A stretch of DNA of 64,000 nucleotides from Trichoplusia ni (taxonomy: Eukaryota; Arthropoda; Insecta; Lepidoptera; Noctuidae). Shown piece by piece: positions 21,201 to 31,342 of this stretch. The notes below the pieces were generated by a model. The model saw only the letters and a list, made by a program, of their open reading frames with translations. It searched no databases and was not told the DNA's origin. The stretch is taken from NCBI RefSeq assembly GCF_003590095.1, contig NC_039480.1, positions 19,445,328 through 19,509,327 on the forward strand. The letters run 5' to 3'. The stretch's first letter is position 1. Every line of letters starts with the position of its first letter. The position numbers and the translations under genes are program-made.

Positions 21201-24200
21201 CACATACTACTATAACCATATCTGTCAGGTTTTTTCCTTTTTCTAACAGCTTTATCTGGTTTATCACACTCAATTAAATCCTTTAACTCCTTTGTTGGTA
21301 TACTGTCAAAAAATTCATCTGAACTACTGTGTGAGTGAGATTCTTCTATGTAAGTACTGTCATTATTGTTACTTTTCACTGTACCAGTTGACACTTCAGA
21401 GTCTGAGCCATCAGGATCTTTATTCTGACCAAAACTGTCTGATGAGGACACATTGCTTTCAATTATTGTTGCTTGCACTATTTCTGAATTATCCTGCTCC
21501 ATGACAGTGACATCCCTGCATGTTATCACCTTTTTGGTACTGGGATTGTACAGCCTGTACCCCTTTATATTATCAGCATACCCAACTAAGTAATGCTTTT
21601 CTGCCTTTTTATCCCATTTCAGCCTTTTTTGTTTAGGGATGTGAGCCATAACTGTGCTTCCAAACAACCTTAGATGACTGACATTTGGCTTGCAGCCAGT
21701 CCAAAGTTCATAGGGAGTTTTTTGATTCAACCCAGAAGCAACTGTTCTATTTTTTAAGTACACAGCTGTGTGAACTGCTTCTGCCCAAAACTTCTTCTCA
21801 AACTTGGCATCATAAAGTAAGCATCTGGCTCTCTCCACAATAGTGCGGTTAAATCTTTCACACATCCCATTTTGTTCTGGGGTATATGGGTTGGTGCGCT
21901 GATGTATTATGCCATGTTGTTTTAAATAGTTCTTCATTTCATTTGAGCAAAATTCTGTGCCATTGTCTGTCCTTAGAACTTTTATACTGCAATTCATCTG
22001 ATTTTCAACCATAATCTTGAATTCTTTAAAACAGGAGTGGACTCCACTTTTATTCTGCAAAAAATAGACAAATGACATTCTACTATAATCATCCACAAAT
22101 AGCAAGAAATATCTGGATGAGCCGAGTGATTTGGTTTCCATCGGCCCACACACATCTGCATGAATCAAATCGAGGACATGCATACTTCTATTACTGCTAT
22201 GTGGAAATGGCAGTCTGGTTTGTTTGGCTTCGCAGCATACTGTGCAATTGAACTTGCTGATCTCAGCTTTTTTGTCAAATTCTAAGCCATCAACAGCACC
22301 CTCTCTCATGTCATTCATGTCTTTGCTATTTATATGTCCAAGTCTTCTGTGCCAAATTACGTTTGAGGTTGTTGTTGCTGAAGCCGTGAACAAACATACT
22401 GACCTGGTGTTTAACTTGTAGACCCCATTTACCAACTGTGCTATGCCAATCAGTTCATTCTGCTGATTTCTGATGTAACAACATTCCTGATGAAAACTGA
22501 CTTTGTTACCATGCTTTATCAGCTGACTGATAGACAATAAGTTGGTGGTGAGTGTGGGAATACACAACACATCTTTGACAACAATATCAAATTCCTTGTT
22601 GTTCACAACAGTCGTAATTTGTGTATCTCCAGAGCACAATACAGGCATAGTTGATCTGTTTGCAACTATAATCTCCTTTGTAGTGAGGTTACATGACACA
22701 TTTTTTATGTTGTCTTGGCTGATCATCATGTGACTACTGGCACCAGAGTCAATGTACCATTCATGCTTATCAAAACTGCCATTAAGAAATACTGCACTGA
22801 ACGCATTTACTTGTTTTTCCTTTGTTTGCGGACATTGGTTTTTAAAGTGACCGGTTTGTTTACATTTATAGCATTTAATCACTTTGACAGGTCGGTTTGA
22901 CGTATCAACAGTTTTGACAACTTTATTTCCTTTACGGCGCTGCCAACCTTTAGACGCTAAAAATGCGCTTTCGGACTCACTGCTGCCAACATTATCGCTC
23001 ATGTCCAACAATTTTGTTTTTATGACGTCAGCAGATATGGCTAACCCAGAATGTTCGATCGCCATAATCATGGGCGAAAATTTTTCCGGCAATCCTGCCA
23101 ACAATAGCGATCCTATCCATTCTTCATTAATGTCGAAACCCGTTCCTCTTAATTTTTGCGCCGTATCTATGATCTGCGTAATGTATGCCGTCATTGATTC
23201 GCTGCTCTCGAGGCGTATGGAAATCAAATTTCGTAACAAGCTAATTCTTCGGGTGAAACCAGAATCGTCGAATAGCGTCTTGAGTTTTTTCCATATGTCC
23301 AAAGCAGTTTTTTCATTCTTGATATGTACGAATAACGACGAATCTATTGTCATCACTAATTTTGCTTTTGCCTTTTGTTCGTCGACGGTGACTGCATTGC
23401 CGCCATTGCCGGCTTCTTGCTTGATGATGTCGACGCCTTCCAAAATCAAGAAATTCTCGGCCGCGAATGCCCACTCATCGTAATTATCTCGACCTCGGAG
23501 CTTCGGAACATTAATAATATAACTGCCAGCCATTTTTCACAGTATTTCCACAACAAATTACTATTTTAAGCGGGTCTGGGCCCATAACCTAATAAAACTA
23601 CAGAGTGCTCGGCACAGATTAAAAATATATTTAACGTTTCATTTCAGTACTAATGACACTATAGTATACAAGTAATATTATTTTGATACAAATTTAACAA
23701 TAAAACACAAAATTTAACTTGACAATTGTATTTCCCAGGTATCCTGGACCGAGGAGCCTGCGAAGGCCCGCTCCGGTACCCACGAGATCCGCGTTCTGGA
23801 CGAGGAGGGCTGGGCCTCCCTCCGCCGCGCCCGCCGCGCTGACCCCGCCGCCACCGTCGCCCCTCTCATCGCTATCCAGTTAAACCACCCCGGCAGTAAG
23901 TTTTGTTAAGATAGAAAGGCGCTTCAGTACATTTACATAAGGTTGTTGTAAAAAAAAACTGCTCAAGTGTGAATCGGTCCTTACAAATAGACTAACAACA
24001 ACATGCAAACAAACTTACAACAAATACCATTGGAGTCCAAGTCAAATTGAAACAGAGGGTCCAATACAAATGGGACAAAGATATACAAAGTTAATAAAAA
24101 CAGTTAATCACTCATAAAATTTATGACCTTATTGTTTATTATCGTTTTTAACAATTTTAGCTGGTTTTCATAAAATGAGACCCCTCTGATTTAGTAAGTG

Positions 24201-27200
24201 TATAAGTAACAATATATAATAGGAGTTTAAAAAAAAAAGAAATACTGCTAGTGCTAACAGTAGTAACAAGAGGATATCTCACTTGATTTTCAGCCTCTGT
24301 TACAAGAATGAGAAATTACGAGAATGTCTCAAACAGAGTAGCTGATTTAGACCCGATTTTTCAATCGTCAGATAACTTTTTTTTTTTTTTTTTTATGGCA
24401 ATCTGCTAATTGTTTTACCAATTTCTGCCAGTGTCGTGTAATGACCACACATGGGCACTGTAAAATCTGACTGGACTACTAGAGTCTTTTCGGCAGGATT
24501 CCGGTATCTAAAACAACACAAAATAGGTGTTAGTATATTATGCTAATACTTACAATAGATGATATTTACACGTATATACTACATAGTTATAATTTGATAT
24601 TGTTAGCTTTAACAAATCTACAAAACGCACATATAATTTGGGGATTAGGGAAAAAGGACAGGAGGTGGCGGATGTTCACTGGCCTTTGAATTTCCAACCG
24701 AGTCACGACCCGATCCAAAGCGCAAGTGTTGTGCAGGGGGCAATTTAGAAACATGTGGTCGATCGTACCTTCGTCCTGACCACACTCACAAAGTGGGCTG
24801 TCGCGGACTTTAATTTTGTGGAGGAAAACTGGAGTGCAGCAATGACCAATACGGATACGACATATTACTGACGTAACCGTCTTTGGAACCTTTTTGAATT
24901 TATAAAACCATGGTTTAGACGGAATAGTAGGCTGGATTGCTGCATATGCTCCGCCTTTGGCCTTACTGGTCTCAGACCAATAAGACTGCCAGGCCTCGAA
25001 GAGATCAGGTTTTGCGCTATGGATCAAGTCGTAAACTTCAATTGAAAAATGCTTCCGTTCTGCGAAGCTGCTGGAAACAGCAGCTTTAGCTGCAACGTCC
25101 GCACACTCGTTGCCTGTAATACCCCTATGTCCGGGAATCCATGCCAATATAACCTCTACGCCCTTACTGGAGCAAGAAAGCAAAAGGTTTTTAATGTCAA
25201 AAATAATGGGACTGCGCAGAAAATCCTTAAAGGGATTCTTGACAATAGCCTCCAGGGCACTACTGGAGTCAGAGAAAATAACAGCTTTTGAAATATTGCT
25301 GTGTGATGAAATGTACAAACATGCCTCGAAAATGCCAATGCACTCTCCAGTGAAAACAGATGTTTCTGGAGGGCACTGGAACTGGAGAAAGGTTTGAGAG
25401 TTGGGGATATAAACTGAAACACCGGTACAGCCGTCTGGGGATAATTTAGATGCATCGGTATAGAACCTAGCATAATCCGACCATTTGTCGTTTATAATTT
25501 GACAAAACCTGTCATTAGCCTGTACCGTTTCCTTATTTATACCTATGTTGTTGAAGACTAGGGGAACAAAATTTAAAACATTATATGGGGAGGTATAGAC
25601 GGGTAATTTAGTACACTGGCGAATACGGGCGTTCTCCTCGACCATCCTTATTTTCCTGAAAGAATTTATAAAGAGAGGGATGTCCTTATGTCTCCAATAA
25701 GAACTTTGATTGCACAAGTGGTGCAAGGTAGCCAGTTTAGGCAGAATCTTGTGGGTAGAAAGAAAGTAGGACTTGTAAATGAACTTATCCGCAAGATACT
25801 GCCTACGGAGAGAAAGAGGAGGGTCGCCACTCTCGACTTGCAGAGCGTTAATCGGGGTAGACCTCATGCAACCCAAAACAATGCGGAGAGACTTTGATTG
25901 AATGGAATCCAGCCTAGCCATTGCAGTTTTACTGCATGGTTCCAGCCAGAAGGTTCCATAATCTAATGAACTCCTTATTACGGCATTGTAAATGAGTTTA
26001 AGAGTAAATGGGTGAGCACCCCACCAAACGCCAGCCAGAGCCCGCAACAAGTTTATCTTCCTCTCGCATTTATTGGAAACATATTCAATATGGGAGGCTC
26101 CAGATAACTTCGAGTCCAAGATGACTCCTAGAAATCTCACCCGGTCTACAACAGTAATGGGAGATCCTTCGATTTCCAGGCGAACATCTGGGCGAACTCG
26201 TTTCCGAGTGAAAATTACACTGGAGCTCTTAGGGGCTGATAGACTGAGTCCATGGGACATAAGCCAGTGATTTAATGAGTCGAGGGATATTTGCATGGAT
26301 TCCGCTGCTCGTTCCGTGGATGAACCCGACACATATAAGCACAGGTCATCCGCATACTGTAAGATCCGACAGTCGACGTTGAGAGACGTGTGTAGGTCCG
26401 AAGTATAAATGCTGTACAGGATGGGACTAAGTACCGAACCCTGGGGAAGTCCACGCCAAACGGTCCTAGGTTCCGGCTTTTCACCTGGGATATGGAGCTG
26501 AACTTTACGTCCCGACAGTAACCTACCTATAGCTTGTCGCATCTTACACGGTATACTCAGCTGACGTAACCTACTTCTGAGTACGGAAAGGAGGACGTTG
26601 TCGTAGGCAGCTGAAATGTCGAGGAACACTGCAAGAACTGACTCATTCCTAGATAGAGCGATCCGGATATCTGTCAGTAAGACGCCTAAGCTATCCATCG
26701 TGCTAGATCCCCTGCGAAATCCAAACTGACTTTCCGCTAGAAGGCCGCGACTTTCTATGAGCCATACCAACCGATTTTTAATGAGATGCTCAAATACCTT
26801 AGCAATCACCGGCGACAAGGCAATGGGCCGGTAGTGGTCTGCGCAATCAGGGGATTTACCGGGTTTTAAGATTGGGATGATGAGTTGGGTCTTCCAGGAG
26901 TCAGGGATATATGAGAGGGAATAACAGGTGTTGAGGAGGGATAAAAGATATAGTCGGCTGTGCTCTCCGGAATTTTTAAAGAAGGAGTAAGGCACGCCAT
27001 CAATACCTGGAGCCGAGTCCCGAACGTGATTGAGAACAGTCTCTAATTCACGGATTGTAAATGGCGTGTCTAGAGGATCACTGGAAGGGGGGGAGGGTTG
27101 GAGTATAGGACACTCCTCACTAAGGGGAACAAAGGGAGGGGCTAGTTTTGTGAGGAATGGTAAGGCTAGGTCATGGGGAATCGAGGTGGGGTTTTGGTCT

Positions 27201-30200
27201 GAGCAGCCGCGACTATACCCTTTGAATTTTTTCCAGACTATGGAGGGGTTGTGGGGGTAAGGGATGCACAGAAATTCTTCCAACCTTCACGCTTCTTTTT
27301 CCTAAATAGACGCCTGGACTGAGCAACAATCCGGTTATATTCAATCAGGTTCGCCACCGACATAGCCCGAACATATTTAAATTCCGCCTCCCTCCGGGAT
27401 TTAACCATGGCAGAGCACTCACGGTCCCACCAAGGCGGGGATGAGAGCCTACCAGAGGCAGAATTTTTAATCGGGATAGAGCCGTCAGCTGCCAAAAGAA
27501 TAGAACCCAAGTATTGCCCCATACAGGCGTCCAGATTCTCAGAAGATACCCTGGGTAAAGCGGTAACCATGCTATCCAGATTTTGAGAATACAAGTCCCA
27601 TTTAGCATCTGAGATCCTGTATTTTAAAAGCGGAGTTTTGTCCCTTTGTGGAAGCATTCTGTTACTCAGAGTGGAACAGATTGGGTAATGGTCACTACCA
27701 TATGTTAGCCCCAATCGTTTCCACTCCAATTGTCCCATCAAACTTGCCGAGCAAAGGGTAAGATCTACACAGCTTTTACTTTGTCCTGGTCTGGGTAATC
27801 GAGTTTCTGACCCATTATTTAGGACACATAGTCCCACTTCATCCATCATATCCACTAAATCCAAGCCCGGACTGTCATAATGGTCGGATCCCCAAAGAGC
27901 ATGATGGCAATTAAAATCGCCCAGAATTATGATGGGTTTATAGACAACACATATATTCTTAACAAATTCTAAACACAGAGGGTTAGGAGATGGGATATAA
28001 ATAGAGATAAAATTAATGCCTAGAAGGTTAACACCCACAGCATTAATCTCATCTCCATGGGAAGGAAGGGAAAGAAGGGAGTAAGATAGGGAGTTATTCA
28101 CGAGCATCGCAGCTCCGCCATAACCGTCAGCACGGTCATCCCGGAGCGTGCTATACCCGGGAATTCTAAAATTGAGCCGTGGAGTTAACCACGTCTCAGA
28201 TATAGCAAATATTGCTGGTGAGAACAAGTTAATAAGGTGGGATATCTCATGTTTTTTGGGAGGGCACTCCTGGCGTTCCACTGCAGGAGATGGAATGTGG
28301 TGGATTTGGATGGCTTTTACAAGGTTGTTGGCAACGTGGTCCGGTAGGGAATAGTTGGACAGGAGAGTAGTAAGGAGCATCACAATCTGTTCGATTGTAG
28401 ATGCACTCTCACTTGGGGGTGGAGGTTTGTTCATTAGGGCACTACCATTGGGAGAGGGAGGGAAGGAGTAACTATTAATTAGTTCCTGGTGAGCCCGTTG
28501 GTTATAACCAGGGGCCAGCGGGGCGTGGGTCTTACTTAGTACTTAGTTGTGGACGCCTGGTGGGAGTGCATAGGATGAGGAGTTTGGAAAGGTTGTAGAG
28601 GATGGGCCATAGAGGGGGCTGATGCTAGAACATCAGCGAAAGATTTCTTGACTGGAGGAAATAGTTTTGCTGCCTCTGAATAGGAGATGTTTTTCTCCGA
28701 CATGCTTACTTTAATATTCCTCTGTCTGATGTATTCCGGGCACTGCTGACTATTTGCATTGTGACGACCTTCACAGTACAAACAGCTTGGTTCATCAACA
28801 GTGCAACTGTCTCCAAAGTGCTCCGCCCCACAGCGGTAGCACCTCGGTTTGGACCTGCACTGTGTTTTAGTGTGACCATATTTACAGCACCCGTAACACT
28901 GAACAGTAGGGAAGTGGTATAGCTCTACAGGAAGGGCGTTGTGACAGCAAAACACCCGCTCAGGGAGTGTCCGACCATCAAACGTTAACACAACTGTGGA
29001 GGTTGGAATCCACTCCGTTTTGCCTTCATTCTGCACTCTCCTATTCATCCGGCGAATTTTTAGAATTTTTCCGAAACCTACTGGTGTTGAAAGGTTATCT
29101 GAGCACTCCAGGTCAGTCCAATCAGCCGGGACACCCTTAACTACACCCATTTTTGTAATATTAAAAGTAGGAATCATTGTGTTATATCCTTTGCCTTTAA
29201 TTTCTGCGTTGTTCAGGAATGCATTAGCATCCTCTGGGCCCTTAAATTCCACCGAGATCCGATTCCTGCCTATCTTTTTGATCCCATCCTGCGTTATATT
29301 TTTTACTTTCAGTCTCAACAACATCTGTCCAAATTTCACAGGATGGATGGATGTACCCGACTTAGGGTCAGACTCAACCAAAGATGCAAAAACGATAAAT
29401 GGAGCGACATCAGTATTGGAGTATTTTGATCTGGCAATTAGAGACGGGGCAGTAGTCCTGTCACGCTTGCCAGATGTTGTTTCGTCATCATGATTGCCTT
29501 CAGGAGTAGTCTCGTTAATGGCACGTTTACGTTTTTGTAAGACCTGGGATTCTATTGCCTCAAAGGAGGATAACGGCGCTGTTAATAGCGGAGTATGGGG
29601 AAACAACTCCTGGGATTGAATGTTGGGAACGGTTTGGGTAGGATTGATTGGGTCAGGTTGCGAGGGTTCATCGGGATCTGGGGGCCGGCCCGGAGGCCTG
29701 TCATCCACTTCCATGGTGGACGAGCGTTGCACGCATAAAAGGTGTAAAAAAGGGGCTTGTTACCTTCTATGTGACACTTAAACAAACACAAAACAAACAA
29801 AACGCACACAGACAGCACAAATAATCACAGAACACACCGAAAATAACTTTCTATAGCTTAAAAGCCTAATAGAAACAAACTCCACATGTGTCAGTCACCA
29901 AACACAAACCGGAAGTCCAGATAACTTTTATCTGAGGAATAAATATGGCCGTTTGACATATTTTCTATACTAAAGCTGTCAAAATGTCAAACGTATTCGT
30001 CGAATAAAAGTTATCTGGCGATTGAAAAATCAGCCCTTAGACATTTAAAATTTATGTTGAATAAAAGGGAAACTCGATACGGAATTTCTGAAAATCTTCA
30101 TCTTCTTCTAATATATAAAATTCCAGTGTCACGATGTTAGTTACCGTACTCCTCCGAAACGGTTCGAGCGATTTTTATGAAATTTTGTATACATATTGGG

Positions 30201-30623
30201 TAGGACTGAGAATAGAGCAACATCTATTTCTCTTACCCCTAAGTGTTAAGGGTTGCTCACACTAAAAAAAAATATATTTTATTTTTTGTACCAATTTTTG
30301 TGTTCATTTTTTTATAATGTGGCATTAAAAATACATACAACTAGAAATAATTTATTAGGCAAAACAACGTTTGCTGGGTCAGCTAGTTTTTTTATAAATA
30401 CCGTTCACAGTATTGAATTTAATCATGAGTGAGTGTACGATGCGCAAAGCGATCCCCACTCTTCCGCCGAGTGCTCAAGATCTGTACCGGTTACTAAAAT
30501 AATAATTATTTTCCGTTTCCAGGCTACTCCGGTCCCTGGGTGAACAGTGAGATCCTGGCGACCGCCCTCTCCATCCTCGTCGCCTACACCGCGCTACGCA
30601 ACAAGAGCAACATCCTAGCCTAG
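18300..30623 (+). CDS. SSR4: translocon-associated protein subunit delta (TRAP-delta, SSR4), 3 exons
   Basis: Single-pass ER membrane subunit of the TRAP complex, which sits at the Sec61 channel and aids translocation and membrane-protein topogenesis. Exons: 18300-18545, 23739-23895, 30523-30623; GT-AG, phases 0 and 1, 167 aa (human about 173). Residues 1-19 form a signal peptide (hydrophobic ALAAVAFAQG cleavage region). The lumenal domain has conserved cysteines at about 21 and 58 and the family blocks KYQVSW and EIRVLDEEGW. PGSYSGPWVNSE leads into the C-terminal membrane segment ILATALSILVAYTAL with a short cytosolic tail. Exons 2 and 3 are GC-rich against AT-rich introns. Introns of 5.2 and 6.6 kb are enlarged by antisense retroelements. 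Confidence 0.95.
19459..19568 (-). repeat. 3' LTR of the copia element
   Basis: Identical to 23590-23699. The inner edge is preceded, in element orientation, by the polypurine tract GATATGGGAGCA at 19569-19580. Confidence 0.93.
19640..23533 (-). CDS. copia-type Gag-Pol polyprotein, 1297 aa
   Basis: Encodes the capsid and enzymes for copy-and-paste transposition. Domains in order: gag (about 1-200); CCHC zinc knuckle C221-x2-C224-x4-H229-x4-C234; aspartic protease DSG near 262-264; integrase zinc-binding part with H395, H400, C430, C433; integrase core with D460, D523 and E559 (DD35E spacing, TDNGTEF motif); reverse transcriptase from about 820 with the FVDD active site near 985-988; RNase H in the last 150 residues. 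The order protease-integrase-RT-RNase H defines Ty1/copia. Gag and Pol are in one frame with no shift. No stop or frameshift is seen, so it may be functional. ATG 23533 is the first in frame, 43 nt inside the primer site. Confidence 0.95.
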   Translation of the reverse strand: MAGSYIINVPKLRGRDNYDEWAFAAENFLILEGVDIIKQEAGNGGNAVTVDEQKAKAKLVMTIDSSLFVHIKNEKTALDIWKKLKTLFDDSGFTRRISLLRNLISIRLESSESMTAYITQIIDTAQKLRGTGFDINEEWIGSLLLAGLPEKFSPMIMAIEHSGLAISADVIKTKLLDMSDNVGSSESESAFLASKGWQRRKGNKVVKTVDTSNRPVKVIKCYKCKQTGHFKNQCPQTKEKQVNAFSAVFLNGSFDKHEWYIDSGASSHMMISQDNIKNVSCNLTTKEIIVANRSTMPVLCSGDTQITTVVNNKEFDIVVKDVLCIPTLTTNLLSISQLIKHGNKVSFHQECCYIRNQQNELIGIAQLVNGVYKLNTRSVCLFTASATTTSNVIWHRRLGHINSKDMNDMREGAVDGLEFDKKAEISKFNCTVCCEAKQTRLPFPHSSNRSMHVLDLIHADVCGPMETKSLGSSRYFLLFVDDYSRMSFVYFLQNKSGVHSCFKEFKIMVENQMNCSIKVLRTDNGTEFCSNEMKNYLKQHGIIHQRTNPYTPEQNGMCERFNRTIVERARCLLYDAKFEKKFWAEAVHTAVYLKNRTVASGLNQKTPYELWTGCKPNVSHLRLFGSTVMAHIPKQKRLKWDKKAEKHYLVGYADNIKGYRLYNPSTKKVITCRDVTVMEQDNSEIVQATIIESNVSSSDSFGQNKDPDGSDSEVSTGTVKSNNNDSTYIEESHSHSSSDEFFDSIPTKELKDLIECDKPDKAVRKRKKPDRYGYSSMCVETGLNLCADQLITYEEAVNGPESEEWCKAMQEELKSFEDNEAWDVVNRPEQATVVECKWVFKKKVDCDNNVRYRARLVAKGFSQKAGIDYTETFSPVVRHSTLRLLFALSVKYNLDITHFDVTTAFLNGYLKENVYMSLPQNLECSNKENKVLKLKRAIYGLKQSARAWYKRVEDCLHDLDYKKSEYEPCLFMKLNNNARIYVALFVDDFFVFSDSQKETESLKKQLQSKFKLKDLGKIRQCLGMRVRRENNEIFVDQEQFVDHLLNKFNMRNCNPASTPMEVNLKLGKGDNNCSKQYPYQQLIGSLLYLSMLTRPDIFFAVCYLSQFNNNHSETHWKHVKRILKYLQKTKHFGLKYVKDDLDLIGYANADWASDCVDRKSYTGFMFKMSGSVVSFECKKQSTIALSSTEAEYMAICEASKEAIYLKNLLFELKCRNDLPVLLYNDNQGAQLLTKQSVFHKRSKHIDIRFHFVRTAVENNCIKIEYLNTNSMPADIFTKSLSCQKHNNFVGQLGITSM
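23576..23589 (-). other. copia primer-binding site matching initiator tRNA-Met anticodon arm
   Basis: The + strand reads CTGGGCCCATAACC directly beside the 5' LTR. This equals the anticodon arm (CAT anticodon) of eukaryotic initiator tRNA-Met, so the element RNA pairs with an internal tRNA segment rather than its 3' end. Drosophila copia is known to prime from such a half-tRNA. Confidence 0.85.
23590..23699 (-). repeat. 5' LTR of the copia element
   Basis: Identical to 19459-19568. It begins TGTTAAATTT in element orientation and ends ..TTTTATTA next to the primer site, so the 3' end is not the canonical CA. Confidence 0.93.
24587..28434 (-). pseudogene. LINE ORF2 (endonuclease, reverse transcriptase, RNase H), frameshifted
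   Basis: Target-primed retrotransposition enzyme, in two frames. Part 1 (28434-27238) is the APE endonuclease, with ISETWL, GDFNCHHALWGSD and GSDHYPI motifs. Part 2 (27283-24587) holds RT with LQYADD as active site and then RNase H (FYTDASKL, FSDSSSALEA, WIPGHRGITGNECADVA), ending in a CX(n)C-H-C tail. The frames break at a run of five C on the coding strand (27253-27257), where one base appears lost. A second disturbance lies upstream: the endonuclease start motif LQWNAR is in another frame near 28265-28300, returning to frame around the A6 run at 28252-28257. The copy is therefore inactive unless these are assembly errors. Confidence 0.85.
28536..29714 (-). CDS. LINE ORF1 nucleic-acid-binding protein, 392 aa
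   Basis: Gag-like ORF1 product that coats the element RNA. An acidic and proline-rich N-terminus comes first, then a conserved pre-knuckle domain (about 110-260), then cysteine-rich knuckles (CYGCCKYGHTKTQC, CYRCGAEHFGDSC and CLYCEGRHNANSQQC). The first true ATG in the frame is at 29714; the open frame extends 18 nt further to a GTG. The ORF is uninterrupted, in contrast to ORF2. Confidence 0.85.
   Translation of the reverse strand: MEVDDRPPGRPPDPDEPSQPDPINPTQTVPNIQSQELFPHTPLLTAPLSSFEAIESQVLQKRKRAINETTPEGNHDDETTSGKRDRTTAPSLIARSKYSNTDVAPFIVFASLVESDPKSGTSIHPVKFGQMLLRLKVKNITQDGIKKIGRNRISVEFKGPEDANAFLNNAEIKGKGYNTMIPTFNITKMGVVKGVPADWTDLECSDNLSTPVGFGKILKIRRMNRRVQNEGKTEWIPTSTVVLTFDGRTLPERVFCCHNALPVELYHFPTVQCYGCCKYGHTKTQCRSKPRCYRCGAEHFGDSCTVDEPSCLYCEGRHNANSQQCPEYIRQRNIKVSMSEKNISYSEAAKLFPPVKKSFADVLASAPSMAHPLQPFQTPHPMHSHQASTTKY
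30101..30386 (+). mobile_element. short non-autonomous Helitron
   Basis: Begins TCTTCTTCTAATATATAAAA after A and ends TGGGTCAGCTAG before T. The body contains CCGTACTCCTCCGAAACGG. It is closely related to the inverted copy at 60536-60798. Located in TRAP-delta intron 2, about 135 bp before exon 3. Confidence 0.75.
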
Positions 30624-30654
30624 ATCTTAGTTTAACTGTTTATTTTTATATTTA

Positions 30655-30660
30655 AATAAA
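30655..30660 (+). terminator. poly(A) signal of TRAP-delta
   Basis: AATAAA lies 32 nt after the stop codon, followed by a T-rich stretch, giving a very short 3' UTR. Confidence 0.8.
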
Positions 30661-31342
30661 GAAAGTTAAGTTATTTTCATTCGCGTTTTATTCCTTCTTT
30701 GTTAATAGATTTTATTTACCAAATAAAACAAGAGCCAGTAACGTAAAAATATAATTTTCAAACTTAGGGGCTCTAAGCCAGAGGCATTATACTATTTTGT
30801 TGTCATCCCATTGTAACGTCATTACCTAGAGATATGTCTGGTGATCTTTTTAATTATAGTTATTTAGTATCTCACCAATCTAACTATTTTAGCTGTGGCT
30901 TGCTGTCATACCCTCGCTTAGATTGATATTTGAAACATTATTTCATCTAGTTCCAAAATCATTTGAAAACTAAATAAATTAAAATAATTAGATAAAGTAA
31001 AGTTTAAGATAAGGTTTTTTGTCTCATCGTTTTTAAAACTAAATTACAGTTTATCACTCTTTTAACCCAATCAACCCCCTTAAACACAATAAATTGAAAT
31101 CAGATGTTATAACAAAACGTGGTAACAACCCATTCAAATTGCAAATACATTGTCACAATACGGCGTTCGATACCGAACTTGGTATTTTAAATTTGACAGC
31201 ATAACACATAGATAATACATATAGCATAACACATCAATTTTATCAGCTGAGTAACTCAGCTCACGTCACTTTTGTAGGTTATTTATTGTTTTGATCTATG
31301 TTCAATTATTTGCGCTAAGGAGTGTCGAAGAAATAAATTAAA
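30661..31342 (+). other. TRAP-delta / COA4 intergenic region
   Basis: About 680 bp of AT-rich DNA with no repeat or ORF that I recognise. It must contain the COA4 promoter; no clear TATA box is seen. Confidence 0.5.

Larger units (their letters stand above)
19459..23699 (-). mobile_element. complete Ty1/copia LTR retrotransposon in TRAP-delta intron 1
   Basis: LTRs at 19459-19568 and 23590-23699 are 110 bp each and identical base for base as I read them. The element is flanked by the 5-bp target duplication ATAAA (19454-19458 and 23700-23704). Read on the - strand it starts TGTTAAATTTG. It carries a primer site next to the 5' LTR, one uninterrupted gag-pol ORF, and a purine tract GATATGGGAGCA before the 3' LTR. 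Identical LTRs and an intact ORF indicate very recent insertion. It is antisense to the host gene. The 110-bp LTR is short for copia elements. Confidence 0.95.
24381..29917 (-). mobile_element. near full-length APE-type LINE with RNase H
   Basis: A 5.5-kb non-LTR retrotransposon read on the - strand: a 5' leader, ORF1, a gap of about 100 bp, ORF2, a 3' UTR and a poly(A) tail (18 T on the + strand, about 24377-24394). It is flanked by the 12-bp target duplication CAGATAACTTTT (24369-24380 and 29918-29929). APE endonuclease, RT and RNase H in one ORF point to the I/LOA group rather than to Jockey elements without RNase H; this assignment is tentative. ORF2 is broken. Confidence 0.85.
24350..30036. 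mobile_element. TIR element (MITE) split by a LINE insertion
   Basis: The left end at 24350 (..CGATTTTTCAATCGTCAGAT, then AACTTTT) is the mirror of the right end at 30000-30036 (AAAGTTATCTGGCGATTG, then AAAAATCAGCCC). Ends match over about 30 bp with a few changes, and TTA flanks both sides (24347-24349, 30037-30039). Removing the LINE leaves an element of about 130 bp with no ORF. Superfamily not assigned. Confidence 0.75.

Noticed and set aside
22884..23483. 199-aa ORF on the + strand
   Set aside because: Antisense shadow of the copia gag-pol gene; no recognisable protein.
28996..29493. 165-aa ORF on the + strand
   Set aside because: Antisense shadow of LINE ORF1.
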